The translations under genes were made by a program, and so were the position numbers. Below, in pieces: positions 1-7,996 of a stretch of 64,000 bases of DNA (position 1 is its first letter; each line of letters begins with the position of its first letter). This stretch comes from an uncultured Atopobiaceae bacterium (GTDB taxonomy: Bacteria; Actinomycetota; Coriobacteriia; Coriobacteriales; Atopobiaceae): assembly GCA_944321515.1 (NCBI GenBank), contig CALULO010000009.1, forward strand, positions 1 through 64,000. Direction: 5' to 3'. Under the pieces are notes generated by a model that worked only from the letters and a program-made list of their open reading frames with translations, searched no databases and was not told the origin of the DNA.

Positions 1-1
1 G

Positions 2-43
2 AGGAAGAAGGGCGTGAAGGGAGCGAAGAGCGTTGCTGCCTAG
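2..43 (+). CDS. 3' end of an unidentified gene (partial)
   Basis: The frame starting at base 2 reads thirteen codons to a TAG at 41-43 and gives a short lysine-rich tail (RKKGVKGAKSVAA). A basic tail in this frame is more protein-like than the other two frames, but nothing identifies the family. The rest of the gene lies outside the window. It could equally be non-coding. Confidence 0.3.
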   Translation, partial: RKKGVKGAKSVAA

Positions 44-227
44 GCTAGCCCCTTGTCACACAAACTACCGAAGCCTCGAATTTCGCCGCCAGCGCACCCT
101 CGCGTCGCCATCCTCCAAAGCAGCTACGTCTGCGACCTGCTAGAATCATCCTATTGTGCCGTTGGCGCCAGCGTCCTTGCCGGCGGCGCGTATCTGACCC
201 CAGACCAAGGAGGTTGCGCACGAGCGC

Positions 228-1574
228 ATGGACGTAGCGATAAGTATTGTGGTCACCTTCCTACTCACCCTGGCCAACGGCTATTTCTCAATGTCCGAGC
301 TGGCGGTGGTGAGCGCCAAGAGGGCGGTTCTTGAACCCGAGGCAGAGGATGGTGACCGCAAGGCCCGTGCCGCCCTCAACCTCAGCTCCAACTCAGAGCA
401 GTTCCTCGCGACCATCCAGGTTGCCATCACGCTCGTTGGCTTTGCGTCTTCCGCCTTCGCCAGCACAAGCCTCTCCGACCCGTTTGACACCTGGCTCATG
501 AGCCTCGGCATGCCGGAGGCCATTGCCACCCCGCTTGCCCCGATCGTCATCACGCTTCTGGTGTCGTACCTCTCCATCGTCGTGGGCGAGCTCGTTCCCA
601 AGCGCATCGCCCTCGCCGACTCCGAGGCCGTCGCCAAGTCCGTCGCCGGGCCCATCCGCGGCTTCATGCACGTTGCCCGCCCGCTGGTCTGGCTGACCGC
701 CAAGTCCGCAAACGGCATTTCAACCCTGCTCGGCATCAAGTCCGCCGACGAGCGCGAGAGCGTCTCGGAGGAGGAGATCAAGTACATGGTGACCGACGCC
801 GACGAGCTCTCCGACCAGGAGAAGTCTATGATCCACGAGGTCATCGACATGGGCGACACTATCGCCCGCGAGGTCATGGTCCCGCGCGTCGACCTGACCG
901 CCATGGAGGACACCTCCACGCTCTCCGAGGTCATCTCCGTCATGCGTCGCACCGGCTACTCGCGCATCCCCATCTACCACGACTCCGTCGACCGCATCGT
1001 GGGCATTGCGCACATCAAGGACATCATCGGCCCCATGCTCGACGAGGGCCTCGCCGACGACCCGATCTCCGCCCACGTCCGCGCTGCCGACTTCGTGCCG
1101 GACACCAAGGACATCATCCCGCTGCTGTCCGAGATGCAGTCCAGCCACGACCAGATGGTCATCGTGGTTGACGAGTACGGCGGCACCGCCGGCGTCATCA
1201 CCATCGAGGACATCGTCGAGGAGGTCGTCGGCGAGATCGAGGATGAGTTCGACCCGGACAACAAGTACCTCACCCAGCTCTCCGACCGCGAGTGGCTCGT
1301 CGATGGCCGCTTCTCCCTCGATGACGCCATCGACCTCGGCTGGCCCGTCGAGGACAGTGAGGAGTACGAGACCATCGCCGGCTTCGTGACCGACCTCGCC
1401 GACAAGCTCCCGCACCCCGGTGACGTCATCGTCCGGGACGGCTACCAGTTCCGCGTGCAGTCCATGCGCGGGCGCCGCCTCTCGATGTTGCGCGTCATCG
1501 CCCCGGAGCCGACCGCCGAGGACGCCCCCGGTGACGCTGACGGCGAGAAGGGCGTGGAGTCACCGAGGGATTAG
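228..1574 (+). CDS. CNNM/CorC-type hemolysin-family membrane protein
   Basis: A 448-residue protein in the usual order of the family: a DUF21/CNNM transmembrane domain with several hydrophobic helices (about residues 1-165), a pair of CBS domains (about 215-335, starting at the VMVPR segment) and a C-terminal CorC_HlyC domain (about 350-425). CNNM/CorC proteins are linked to Mg2+ or cobalt efflux and Mg homeostasis; the CBS pair normally binds ATP-Mg. The 'hemolysin' name is historical. The ATG at 228 is preceded by AAGGAGG at 207-213, a rather long spacing. It is probably transcribed alone or with the next gene 80 bp downstream. Family assignment is firm; the transported ion is inferred. Confidence 0.9.
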   Translation: MDVAISIVVTFLLTLANGYFSMSELAVVSAKRAVLEPEAEDGDRKARAALNLSSNSEQFLATIQVAITLVGFASSAFASTSLSDPFDTWLMSLGMPEAIATPLAPIVITLLVSYLSIVVGELVPKRIALADSEAVAKSVAGPIRGFMHVARPLVWLTAKSANGISTLLGIKSADERESVSEEEIKYMVTDADELSDQEKSMIHEVIDMGDTIAREVMVPRVDLTAMEDTSTLSEVISVMRRTGYSRIPIYHDSVDRIVGIAHIKDIIGPMLDEGLADDPISAHVRAADFVPDTKDIIPLLSEMQSSHDQMVIVVDEYGGTAGVITIEDIVEEVVGEIEDEFDPDNKYLTQLSDREWLVDGRFSLDDAIDLGWPVEDSEEYETIAGFVTDLADKLPHPGDVIVRDGYQFRVQSMRGRRLSMLRVIAPEPTAEDAPGDADGEKGVESPRD

Positions 1575-1653
1575 GTCCGTCCCACCATCTTTCACTACAA
1601 TGGTTGGAAATCGTCGCCCGCCCAGCGGGCCCGGAGTGAGGGGAAGCCGCGTA

Positions 1654-2379
1654 ATGGCCCAGCTGTTCGACATCAGAAAGGTCACGGTCGGCCCGAGGAA
1701 CCTCGAGGCCGTGGTCGAGCTTGCGCCCACCGCGCCGCTCAAGACCAGCGAGGACCTCGCCGGCACGGAGCTCGTCTACAACCTCATGCCCGAGCTCGCA
1801 GACCACGTCTGCCTGGGCGACTCTGCCCCGCGCTTCGGCGACGTCATCGGTGACACCGAGCTCGCCCACCTGCTCGAGCACGTGACCGTCGAGCTGCTGG
1901 CCCGCACGGACGCCGCGGGTGACGTTTCCTCCGGCCAGACCGTCGAGCTCGCGGAGCGTACCTACCAGATTACCCTCGCGTGCCCGGACGACGTGCTCGT
2001 CGCGGGCGCACTCTCCAGCGCCGTCTGGGTCCTCCAGTGGGCCTACTCCGGCGGCGGCGAGCCCGAGCCGGACATCGAGGCCATCGCCTCCGGCCTGGTT
2101 GGCCTGGTCCAGAGCCTCGACGCCCCGTCTGACGGCGGCGAGAAGGACCAGGAGCCCGTGCAGCAGGACGTCGACCCCCAGCCCGCGCCCGAGGAGGCCT
2201 ACGCTCCCGAGCCCGGCTACGACGAGCCCGCCGGCCTCGAGGGCGAGCCCGCCGCCAACGAGCCTGAGCCCGCGCAGGAGCCCGCCCAGGACGCCGAGCC
2301 CGCGCAGGAGCCCGCACAAACCAGAACCCGCGCCGCATGGGACATGGACAACGTCCCGCGCCCCCGCTTTGTTCGCTAG
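1654..2379 (+). CDS. Stand-alone cyanophycin synthetase N-terminal-domain-like protein
   Basis: A 241-residue protein. Residues 1 to about 135 resemble the N-terminal domain of cyanophycin synthetase: an L-P-x-L-x-x-H-x-C segment, then AHLLEHVTVELL, which corresponds to the GHIVEHVALELQ motif of CphA, then a short YQITL strand and an Ala-rich helix. No ATP-grasp or Mur-ligase domain follows; the rest is a low-complexity tail rich in Pro, Glu and Ala ending in PRPRFVR. The frame is open upstream to 1420, but that stretch overlaps the previous gene, so I chose the ATG at 1654. Its role without the catalytic domains is unknown; polymer binding or regulation is a guess. Confidence 0.7.
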   Translation: MAQLFDIRKVTVGPRNLEAVVELAPTAPLKTSEDLAGTELVYNLMPELADHVCLGDSAPRFGDVIGDTELAHLLEHVTVELLARTDAAGDVSSGQTVELAERTYQITLACPDDVLVAGALSSAVWVLQWAYSGGGEPEPDIEAIASGLVGLVQSLDAPSDGGEKDQEPVQQDVDPQPAPEEAYAPEPGYDEPAGLEGEPAANEPEPAQEPAQDAEPAQEPAQTRTRAAWDMDNVPRPRFVR

Positions 2380-2441
2380 CACGTCTCGTTAGTCGGCGCA
2401 CCCCGCGCCACCACATTGGCCAGCACTGACAGGAGGAACTC

Positions 2442-2888
2442 ATGAACAAGAAGACGGTTGGTTTCATCCTTGGCAGCATGGTTGGCGCCGCTGCTGGCGT
2501 CGTTGCAGGCATCATGCTGGCGCCCCGCTCCGGCGCCGAGAGCCGCGCCATGGCGGCCGACGCCATGAACGACGCGTGGGACTCCGCGGTTGACACCTAC
2601 GAGCGCGGCGCCGGCGCCGTGAACGACAAGTTCAACAACGTTCGCCCCACGGTCGACGCCAAGACCGACGAGCTCCGCGCCAAGGTTGACCTTGCCCGCG
2701 AGCGCATGGACCAGCTGCGCGACTCCCTCTCCGAGGCCGTTTCCGGCGCGTCCGCGCAGGTGCAGGACGCCGTGACCTCCGTGGCCGACCGCGTCACCGC
2801 CATGGCCGACGCCCCCATTGCCGACGAGACGCCCGCCGACGCCGTTCGCGTCGAGGTCGTTGACGCCGACGAGACCCCCGAGGCCTAG
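2442..2888 (+). CDS. YtxH-family membrane-anchored protein
   Basis: A 148-residue protein starting MNKKTVGFILGSMVGAAAG, one glycine/alanine-rich membrane segment typical of YtxH proteins, followed by the LAPRSG motif and a long amphipathic, probably coiled-coil region, then an acidic tail. YtxH proteins are linked to general stress in Bacillus, but their function is unknown. AGGAGG precedes the ATG. The next gene starts 3 bp after the stop, so both are surely co-transcribed. The family call rests on the N-terminal pattern. Confidence 0.75.
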   Translation: MNKKTVGFILGSMVGAAAGVVAGIMLAPRSGAESRAMAADAMNDAWDSAVDTYERGAGAVNDKFNNVRPTVDAKTDELRAKVDLARERMDQLRDSLSEAVSGASAQVQDAVTSVADRVTAMADAPIADETPADAVRVEVVDADETPEA

Positions 2889-2891
2889 CGC

Positions 2892-3905
2892 GTGCTCAAG
2901 ATAGGCGATCTCACGGGCCGTCAGGTCCTCCTGCCCAAGCCGGCGAAGAAGGCCAAGGACGGTACCGTCACCGAGCGATTCCAGAAGCTCGGCAAGGTGC
3001 ACAACGCCGTCTTCACCCCCGGCGGCAAGCGGGTCGTGGGCCTGATGATCAAGCGCCCGGACGTCGTGGGCATGGTCAAGCGCGACGACGTCTTCTTGGC
3101 CTGGGACTCCTTCAAGCTCCAGGACGAGAAGACCCTCGTGATAACCCGCCCGGACGACGGCATGGACAACGCTGCCCGCAAGCGCCTGGGGGTTGACTGG
3201 GACGCCTGCATCATCTGGACCGGCATGGACGCGCGTACCGTGGCGGGCAAGTCCCTCGGCTACGTCTCCGATGCCGAGGTGGACCAGAAGACCGGCCGCG
3301 TCGCGCGCTTCCTGACCACGGACGGCGGCGTCTCCCGCGCGCTCATAGGCTCCTTCGTCATCACCGCGGACATGGTCCGCGGCTACAAGGACGGCTACAT
3401 GGTCGTCGACCCCGGCGAGAAGAACGTTGAGCTTGACGGCGGCCTCGCCGGCGCCGCCGGCGAGGGCTACGCCCGTGCCAAGGCTAAGAGCGCCGAGGTT
3501 GGCCAGAAGGCCGCCGTCGTGGCGGGGGAGGCCGTGGACAAGGGCTCCTTCGCGCTGGGCCGCGCCCTCGGCAAGGCGAGGCGCGCCATCGCCGACGCTG
3601 CCGCGGAGAGCGAGTCCGTGCAGGGTCGTCCGCAGCCGCAGGCCCCCGCCGTCGAGGCGGCCGACGTCCGGGTTGAGAAGCCCGCGGAGCAGCTGCCCGA
3701 GCGCGCCGCAGAGACGCCTACGGAGAGGCCGAAGCCCAAGACGTACGCGCCGGCGGCCAAGCCCAAGACAACCGCCAAGCCAGCGCCCAAGAAGAAGCCC
3801 GCCACCACCGGCGACAAGGTAGCTCGCGTGGCCGGCAAGCAGCTCGGCAGCCTTGGGAAGATGTTCGGCTCCTTCAAGGACGAGTTCGACAAGGCCAGCA
3901 AGTAG
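2892..3905 (+). CDS. PRC-barrel domain protein with Ala/Lys/Pro-rich tail
   Basis: A 337-residue protein with a GTG start 3 bp behind the YtxH gene. Residues 1 to about 80 (LKIGDLTGRQVLLP, GKVHNAVFTPGGKRVVGLMIKR) and about 115-185 (GKSLGYVSDAEVDQKTGRVARF) each look like a PRC-barrel half or repeat. The tail from about residue 195 is rich in Ala, Lys and Pro and ends in a basic region. PRC barrels occur in RNA-processing, photosynthetic and membrane-associated proteins as small binding modules. With YtxH in the same unit, an envelope-linked role is plausible but unproven. The in-frame GGCGAGAAGAAC at 3414-3425 is one copy of the dispersed 12-mer. Confidence 0.7.
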   Translation: MLKIGDLTGRQVLLPKPAKKAKDGTVTERFQKLGKVHNAVFTPGGKRVVGLMIKRPDVVGMVKRDDVFLAWDSFKLQDEKTLVITRPDDGMDNAARKRLGVDWDACIIWTGMDARTVAGKSLGYVSDAEVDQKTGRVARFLTTDGGVSRALIGSFVITADMVRGYKDGYMVVDPGEKNVELDGGLAGAAGEGYARAKAKSAEVGQKAAVVAGEAVDKGSFALGRALGKARRAIADAAAESESVQGRPQPQAPAVEAADVRVEKPAEQLPERAAETPTERPKPKTYAPAAKPKTTAKPAPKKKPATTGDKVARVAGKQLGSLGKMFGSFKDEFDKASK

Positions 3906-3915
3906 CTGGGACAAA

Positions 3916-3973
3916 GGGGACGGAGGTTTCTGTCCCATCTGCACAACCAGATGGGACAGAAACCTCCGTCCCC
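3916..3973 (+). repeat. Perfect 25-bp inverted repeat (REP-like palindrome), probable terminator
   Basis: Two perfect 25-bp arms (3916-3940 and 3949-3973) surround the 8-nt loop GCACAACC. The core of the right arm is GGGACAGAAACCTCCGTCCC. It lies 10 bp after the PRC-barrel gene and could stop transcription, with GTTTATT following. The right arm recurs exactly at 5619-5643, and a variant lies at 27268-27287, so this is a dispersed palindromic repeat and not only a local terminator. Confidence 0.9.
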
Positions 3974-4101
3974 GTTTATTCAGCAGTGCTAGCGGGCAAT
4001 GGCGACAATTGCGATCGCGTGGGGTGACGGGCCATCGGCCCCCACCTTTTTATGCCGAAAAACCTCGTTGACGCGGAAAATTGGATTAATCAACGAAAAT
4101 C

Positions 4102-4130
4102 TTTGTAGATAAAGGAAAATTTCGTAGAAT
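4102..4130 (+). promoter_or_regulatory. Possible promoter of the AlbA_2 gene
   Basis: TTTGTA (4102-4107), 17 bp, then TAGAAT (4125-4130), in an AT-rich stretch (about 4060-4150) that contrasts with its GC-rich surroundings. The -35 match is poor and the -10 match is reasonable. The start codon is at 4163 with GGGAGG at 4151-4156. Confidence 0.35.
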
Positions 4131-4162
4131 CAAATCAACAAAAAAGATGAGGGAGGCGTGTT

Positions 4163-5608
4163 ATGGGTGACGTCGAGGCAGTCATTGAGGATGTTCTTGC
4201 CAAGCGCTGCGAGCAGCAGACCGTTGAGGTCAAGTCGGCTCACGAAGGGTCGCCTAAGGTCTACGACACGCTCTCGAGCTTTTCTAACCAGCAGGACGGC
4301 GGGGTCATCGTCTTTGGAATCGACGAGAGGGACAACTACAGGGTCGTAGGTGTCTTTGACGCCCAGCAACTTCAAAAAGATATTGTTGAGCAGGGCAAGG
4401 AAATGACCCCGGAGGTCCGCCCCGCCTTTGATGTGTGTGAACGAGACGGCGCAATAATCGTGGTTGCCCACATTGCGTCGACGCCGATGAGCCATAGGCC
4501 CGTATATCGGACTGCGGCTGGTATGACCAAGGGCTCGTATGTGCGCAGCGGTGACCAAGACCTTCACATGACCCCAACAGAGCTGTACGAGATAACTGCG
4601 TTTAAGGACGGCCTGCGCAACGACATTGATGTTCCCGCGGTCTCAGACCGCTCGATGCTCGAGGCCGATAAGGTCGACTCCTTCGTTCTCCGGGCAAAGG
4701 ACGACCGGCCGCACATGGCGCGCAGGTCAGCGAGCGAGGTGCTTGAGCTGACGGGGGCCACCAGAGGAGGCACGCCCACCCTCGCCGGTCTGATGGCGCT
4801 TTCCGACTATCCCCAGCAGGCCCTGCCCAACCTCTGCGTTACCGCCGTCGCCGTGGCGGGAACCTCCATGGGGCAGGATGAGTCGGGAAGCCGCTTTATC
4901 GACAACAAGCGCCTAGAGGGTCCCATTGACGAGATGATTGAGTCGACGATGGCTTTTGTTCGGCGCAACACAAAGACGAAGGTCGTTGTCATCGATGGCA
5001 AGAGGCGTGATATCCCTGAGTATCCCGAGAATGCCGTGCGCGAGGTGGTGACCAACGCGCTGATGCACAGGGACTATGGGCCGTACAACAACGGAACTCC
5101 AACCAGGTTGGTCATTTACTCAAACCGCCTGGAGTGCTGGAATCCGGGGGGTATCTACGGAGGTCTCAGCGTAGACGACCTTGGATATACGAACATACAG
5201 ACAAGGAACCCAACCCTCGTCTCAATTCTCGAGATTCAGGGTGTGGCCGAGAACCGTCACTCTGGAATTCCCGTCATCAGAGATGAGATGCGCCGCGCCG
5301 GACTTCGTCCGCCGGTTTTTATTGACAGAAGGGGCACTTTTACGGTGCGACTCTTCAACGAGCCCGAGGCCGTGCAACAAGGCCAAGGCGCCAGTGAGGG
5401 CCAGGGCGCGCGAAAGATCGAGAAGAGCGAGCTCTTGGACTTCTGCTCTATCCCAAGAAGCCGCGCGGAGATAGCGGAGCACTTTGGGGCCCAGGTTGGC
5501 TATATCTCTCACAGCTATCTCAACCCCATGGTTAGGGATGGCGCCTTGGTTATGACGCTCCCGGAGAAGCCCCGTAGCAAGTTCCAGCGCTTCGTTGCGG
5601 GCCGCTGA
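4163..5608 (+). CDS. AlbA_2 (Schlafen-type) / GHKL-like putative transcriptional regulator
   Basis: A 481-residue protein. Residues about 15-135 form an AlbA_2 domain: an E-x-K segment near the start, GGVIVFGIDE, and SYVRSGDQ. Residues about 285-390 hold the degenerate ATPase-like C-terminal domain usual for the family (NAVREVVTNALMHRDYG, then a Y-S-N-R-L-E-x-W-N-P-G-G strand). A winged-helix segment ends the protein (about 420-480). Such proteins are annotated as ATP-binding or transcriptional regulators and often sit in accessory DNA; function is mostly unknown. A second, divergent paralogue lies at 21340-22806. The gene is bracketed by direct copies of a 25-bp repeat (3949-3973, 5619-5643) and has an AT-rich leader, both signs of insertion. 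Confidence 0.8.
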   Translation: MGDVEAVIEDVLAKRCEQQTVEVKSAHEGSPKVYDTLSSFSNQQDGGVIVFGIDERDNYRVVGVFDAQQLQKDIVEQGKEMTPEVRPAFDVCERDGAIIVVAHIASTPMSHRPVYRTAAGMTKGSYVRSGDQDLHMTPTELYEITAFKDGLRNDIDVPAVSDRSMLEADKVDSFVLRAKDDRPHMARRSASEVLELTGATRGGTPTLAGLMALSDYPQQALPNLCVTAVAVAGTSMGQDESGSRFIDNKRLEGPIDEMIESTMAFVRRNTKTKVVVIDGKRRDIPEYPENAVREVVTNALMHRDYGPYNNGTPTRLVIYSNRLECWNPGGIYGGLSVDDLGYTNIQTRNPTLVSILEIQGVAENRHSGIPVIRDEMRRAGLRPPVFIDRRGTFTVRLFNEPEAVQQGQGASEGQGARKIEKSELLDFCSIPRSRAEIAEHFGAQVGYISHSYLNPMVRDGALVMTLPEKPRSKFQRFVAGR

Positions 5609-5618
5609 GCCCTGAGAC

Positions 5619-5643
5619 AGATGGGACAGAAACCTCCGTCCCC
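5619..5643 (+). repeat. Second copy of the 25-bp REP-like arm
   Basis: An exact copy, in direct orientation, of the right arm at 3949-3973, starting 10 bp after the stop of the AlbA_2 gene. Further CTCGTCCCACC follows. The left arm is missing here, so it is a half-element. Confidence 0.9.
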
Positions 5644-5659
5644 CTCGTCCCACCACCCG

Positions 5660-7120
5660 CTACGAGACCTCCAGCGTCCCCAGCAGCGCCCTGTGGTCCG
5701 TCCCGCTGACCTCCACCGTCTGGAGGTCGCTCACCACCAGCCCGGAGTCCCGCGCGTAGACAATGTGGTCGATCTCAACAATCGATGGCAGCCCGTCGGA
5801 GGGGTACGTCATGTGGAACCCCTCGCCCGCCTGCTCGCTCGCGTCGACGAAGCTCGACCCAAGCAGCTCGCGGAAGCGCGCGTGGTCCCACGTGGAGTTG
5901 AAGTCCCCCATGACCAGGTAGTTGTGGTCGTAGTCGGAGAGCGAGCCGATCACGGACAGCCCGGAGTCCCACAGGTCCTGCGCGCCGCGCACCGGCGAGT
6001 TGGGGTGCACGCTCACCACGCGCACCGCGCTGTCGCCGATCTGCACGGTCCCCGCGGGCATGGAGCTGGTCTCGATGGGCAGAAGGTTGCCCGACGTGTT
6101 GCTCATGGGCGCCAGGGTCCAGATTCCGTTGCGCCCGCCGTTGCTCACCTCGGAGGCGGCGTCGGAGATCACGTAGTACGGGAGCAGGTCGTAGATGCCG
6201 GCGGCGCCCAGCTCGTTGATGAACTCGTCGGAGAGCTCCTGCAGGCAGAGGATCTCGACGTTCTGCGAGCGCACCAGGTCCACGACCTCCTGCGCCGACG
6301 CCCCGCCGTTCTTGGTGTTGAGCGTCATGATGCGCGCCGCGGAGTCGGACGAGTCCGCGGCGGTCTGCACGGCGGCCGTGCCCGAGGTGGAGACGCGCTC
6401 GCCGGGCAGGAAGAACCCGTGGTGCCACCAGACCATCACCGCTAGAGCGCACACGGTGACCACCAGCAGCAGTCGACGACGCCACAGCGCGGCCAGAACC
6501 AGGCATACGATGATCGGCGCAAACAGCCACGGGACAAACGAGACCGCCTCCGGCACCAGACGACCGTTGGCAAGCTCCGACGGCAGCATCCGTAGCGCCA
6601 TCATGCCAAGCACGCCCAGCATGACCAGCCACAGGAGGCTGGAGAGGCAGCCGTGGCTCGCCGCCTTCCGCGGTCTGCGCTCCCGCGGCGGGCGAGAAGA
6701 GCCTCCGCCCGCAAATCCCGTGTCAGCTGCGGCGGGCTCGGCATACCTGCCCCCAGCCGCCGACGGACCCGGGGAGGCCACGGCAACGCGTGCCGCAGAC
6801 GCCGTGTCCCCAGGGCGCCGTGCGTCGACGGGGCGGGGCCGCACCACCGTCGCCGAGGGCTCCAGCCACTCGTCTACCGCCCGAGCGGCGCCCGTGTCGG
6901 AGTCGTCCTCGGGCTCGGGCATGGCCATCGTCATGGCCCACTCCTCGTCCGACATGGGCTCCCAGCAGGACTCGGTGTCATCGGTTCCTGCGGTGGCGTT
7001 GGGGTCGGGGGTGGCCTCCCCGGCGGGGTAGCCGCCAACGAGCTGAGTTCTGTCCGCGCTCGCAGCTGCACCCGCGTTCATGGCGCGGGTCCTATCGTCC
7101 TCTGTGAAGTGGCTTGCCAT
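5660..7120 (-). CDS. Membrane-anchored endonuclease/exonuclease/phosphatase family protein
   Basis: A protein of about 486 residues. A hydrophilic Ala/Pro/acidic N-terminal region (1 to about 150) is followed by three hydrophobic helices (about 160-245, separated by short loops and an RRR stretch), then an extracytoplasmic EEP domain (about 265-486). Visible EEP motifs are MTLNTKNGG, CLQELSDEF, VMGDFNSTWDH, EIDHIVY and the final GTDHRALLG, so the Asp/Asn/His catalytic set is present. Proteins of this shape hydrolyse phosphodiesters or sphingomyelin-like lipids, or act on DNA; the substrate here is unknown. The frame opens at a TTG at 7135, but the ATG at 7120 has GAGAGGGA just upstream and is preferred. 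Confidence 0.8.
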   Translation of the reverse strand: MASHFTEDDRTRAMNAGAAASADRTQLVGGYPAGEATPDPNATAGTDDTESCWEPMSDEEWAMTMAMPEPEDDSDTGAARAVDEWLEPSATVVRPRPVDARRPGDTASAARVAVASPGPSAAGGRYAEPAAADTGFAGGGSSRPPRERRPRKAASHGCLSSLLWLVMLGVLGMMALRMLPSELANGRLVPEAVSFVPWLFAPIIVCLVLAALWRRRLLLVVTVCALAVMVWWHHGFFLPGERVSTSGTAAVQTAADSSDSAARIMTLNTKNGGASAQEVVDLVRSQNVEILCLQELSDEFINELGAAGIYDLLPYYVISDAASEVSNGGRNGIWTLAPMSNTSGNLLPIETSSMPAGTVQIGDSAVRVVSVHPNSPVRGAQDLWDSGLSVIGSLSDYDHNYLVMGDFNSTWDHARFRELLGSSFVDASEQAGEGFHMTYPSDGLPSIVEIDHIVYARDSGLVVSDLQTVEVSGTDHRALLGTLEVS

Positions 7121-7471
7121 GAGTCCCTCTCTCAACGTTTCAGCCCCATCCTACCGGAGGGGAGGCGCGACGCGTAAAGATTCAGAGAAAGCTCTCTAGT
7201 GGGCCGAAAAACATAACATTTGATAATTGGTAACGAAAAAATGCATGGGGGGGTCGCTGAAAAGTTTTCAGTGGAGATAGATACGCTGGGGGCCTGTGGC
7301 ATCATGGTAGCCAAGTCGAATTCTCTCGCCTGAGGGGCGGGGGAACCGATTACATATCCTTCCGGCGGGCAATCGTCGCTTGGAGCGCGTTGTCGCTGCC
7401 GCCAGGAGAGTGAATAGCTCAGCTGTTGTCGGTGACGGCAGGTGGCGAAGCCCTGCCGAGGGGAGGCCCAC
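7121..7471 (+). promoter_or_regulatory. Promoter region and structured leader of the polysaccharide locus
   Basis: No gene in 350 bp. The first 150 bp are AT-rich and contain the perfect palindrome CTGAAAAGTTTTCAG (7257-7271), a candidate operator. The later part looks like structured RNA: a CGCC-TGAGG-GGCG stem followed by GGGGGAACC, a longer GGCGG...CCGCC stem (about 7362-7411), and a strong hairpin at 7436-7458 (CGGCAG-GU-GGC-GAA-GCC-CUGCCG), which ends next to the ribosome-binding site AGGGGAGG of the antiterminator gene. LoaP proteins act on a leader RNA hairpin, so this is the natural place for such an element. The GGGGGAACC segment also recalls c-di-AMP (ydaO) riboswitches, but the rest does not match. 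Confidence 0.4.
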
Positions 7472-7996
7472 ATGGCAAGATCTGCCCTCTACGTGATCCA
7501 GGTCACGGCGGGCAAGGAGGAGCGTGCGAGAAGGCTCATCCTACGGCTCCTGCCCGATGCCGTGGAGGACTGCTATACGCCTGCCTATGAGGTCATGAGA
7601 AGGGTCCGCGGTGAGTGGAAGCTCGTTCGCGGAATACTCCTGCCGGGATACGTCTTCGTTCAGACCGCTAATCCGGAGAAGGTGGCGCACGGTCTCAGGG
7701 ATGTGCCCGCCTTCACGAGGCTCCTTGGCAACAGCGATGAGTCGTTCACCCACCTGACGGACGATGAGGTCTCCTGGCTCAACGCCTTCACAAACATCAA
7801 AACGCACGTTGTAGAGATGTCCGAAGGTGTTATAGAGGGGGACCAGGTGATGGTCACCAAGGGCCCGCTTAGGGGCCATGAGGCGCAGATTGCGCGTATT
7901 GACCGCCACCGAAGGCTCGCCGAGTTGGATGTTTACATGTTTGGACGTATGAAGAGGATCAAGGTTGGGCTCGAAATCGTCAGAAAGCACAGCTAG
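7472..7996 (+). CDS. loaP: LoaP/RfaH-like specialised NusG paralogue (transcription antiterminator)
   Basis: A 174-residue protein with the NusG layout: N-terminal NGN domain (LYVIQVTAGKEERARRLILR, then GEWKLVRGILLPGYVFVQT) and a C-terminal KOW domain (about 118-172; VIEGDQVMVTKGPLRGHEAQIARIDRH). It is clearly not the housekeeping NusG, because it heads a polysaccharide operon, the usual place for LoaP, UpxY and RfaH. Expected role: it travels with RNA polymerase and suppresses termination so the long operon is read through. The ATG at 7472 with GGGGAGG upstream fits better than the frame opening at 7442. The gene overlaps the next one by 32 bp. Confidence 0.85.
   Translation: MARSALYVIQVTAGKEERARRLILRLLPDAVEDCYTPAYEVMRRVRGEWKLVRGILLPGYVFVQTANPEKVAHGLRDVPAFTRLLGNSDESFTHLTDDEVSWLNAFTNIKTHVVEMSEGVIEGDQVMVTKGPLRGHEAQIARIDRHRRLAELDVYMFGRMKRIKVGLEIVRKHS

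Noticed and set aside
720..1415. Long minus-strand open frames opposite GC-rich genes
   Set aside because: These are typical shadows of high-GC third codon positions, with Val/Gly/His/Asp-rich or Arg-rich composition and no motifs. The same applies to the other long antisense frames.
1420..1653. N-terminal extension of the cyanophycin-like protein
   Set aside because: It lies over the end of the CNNM gene in another frame with Ser/Arg-rich shadow composition.
7300..7435. c-di-AMP (ydaO) riboswitch before loaP
   Set aside because: GGGGGAACC and a later GAGTGAAT are suggestive, but the distance between them is too long and the conserved 3' part is not found. Kept only as a structured leader.
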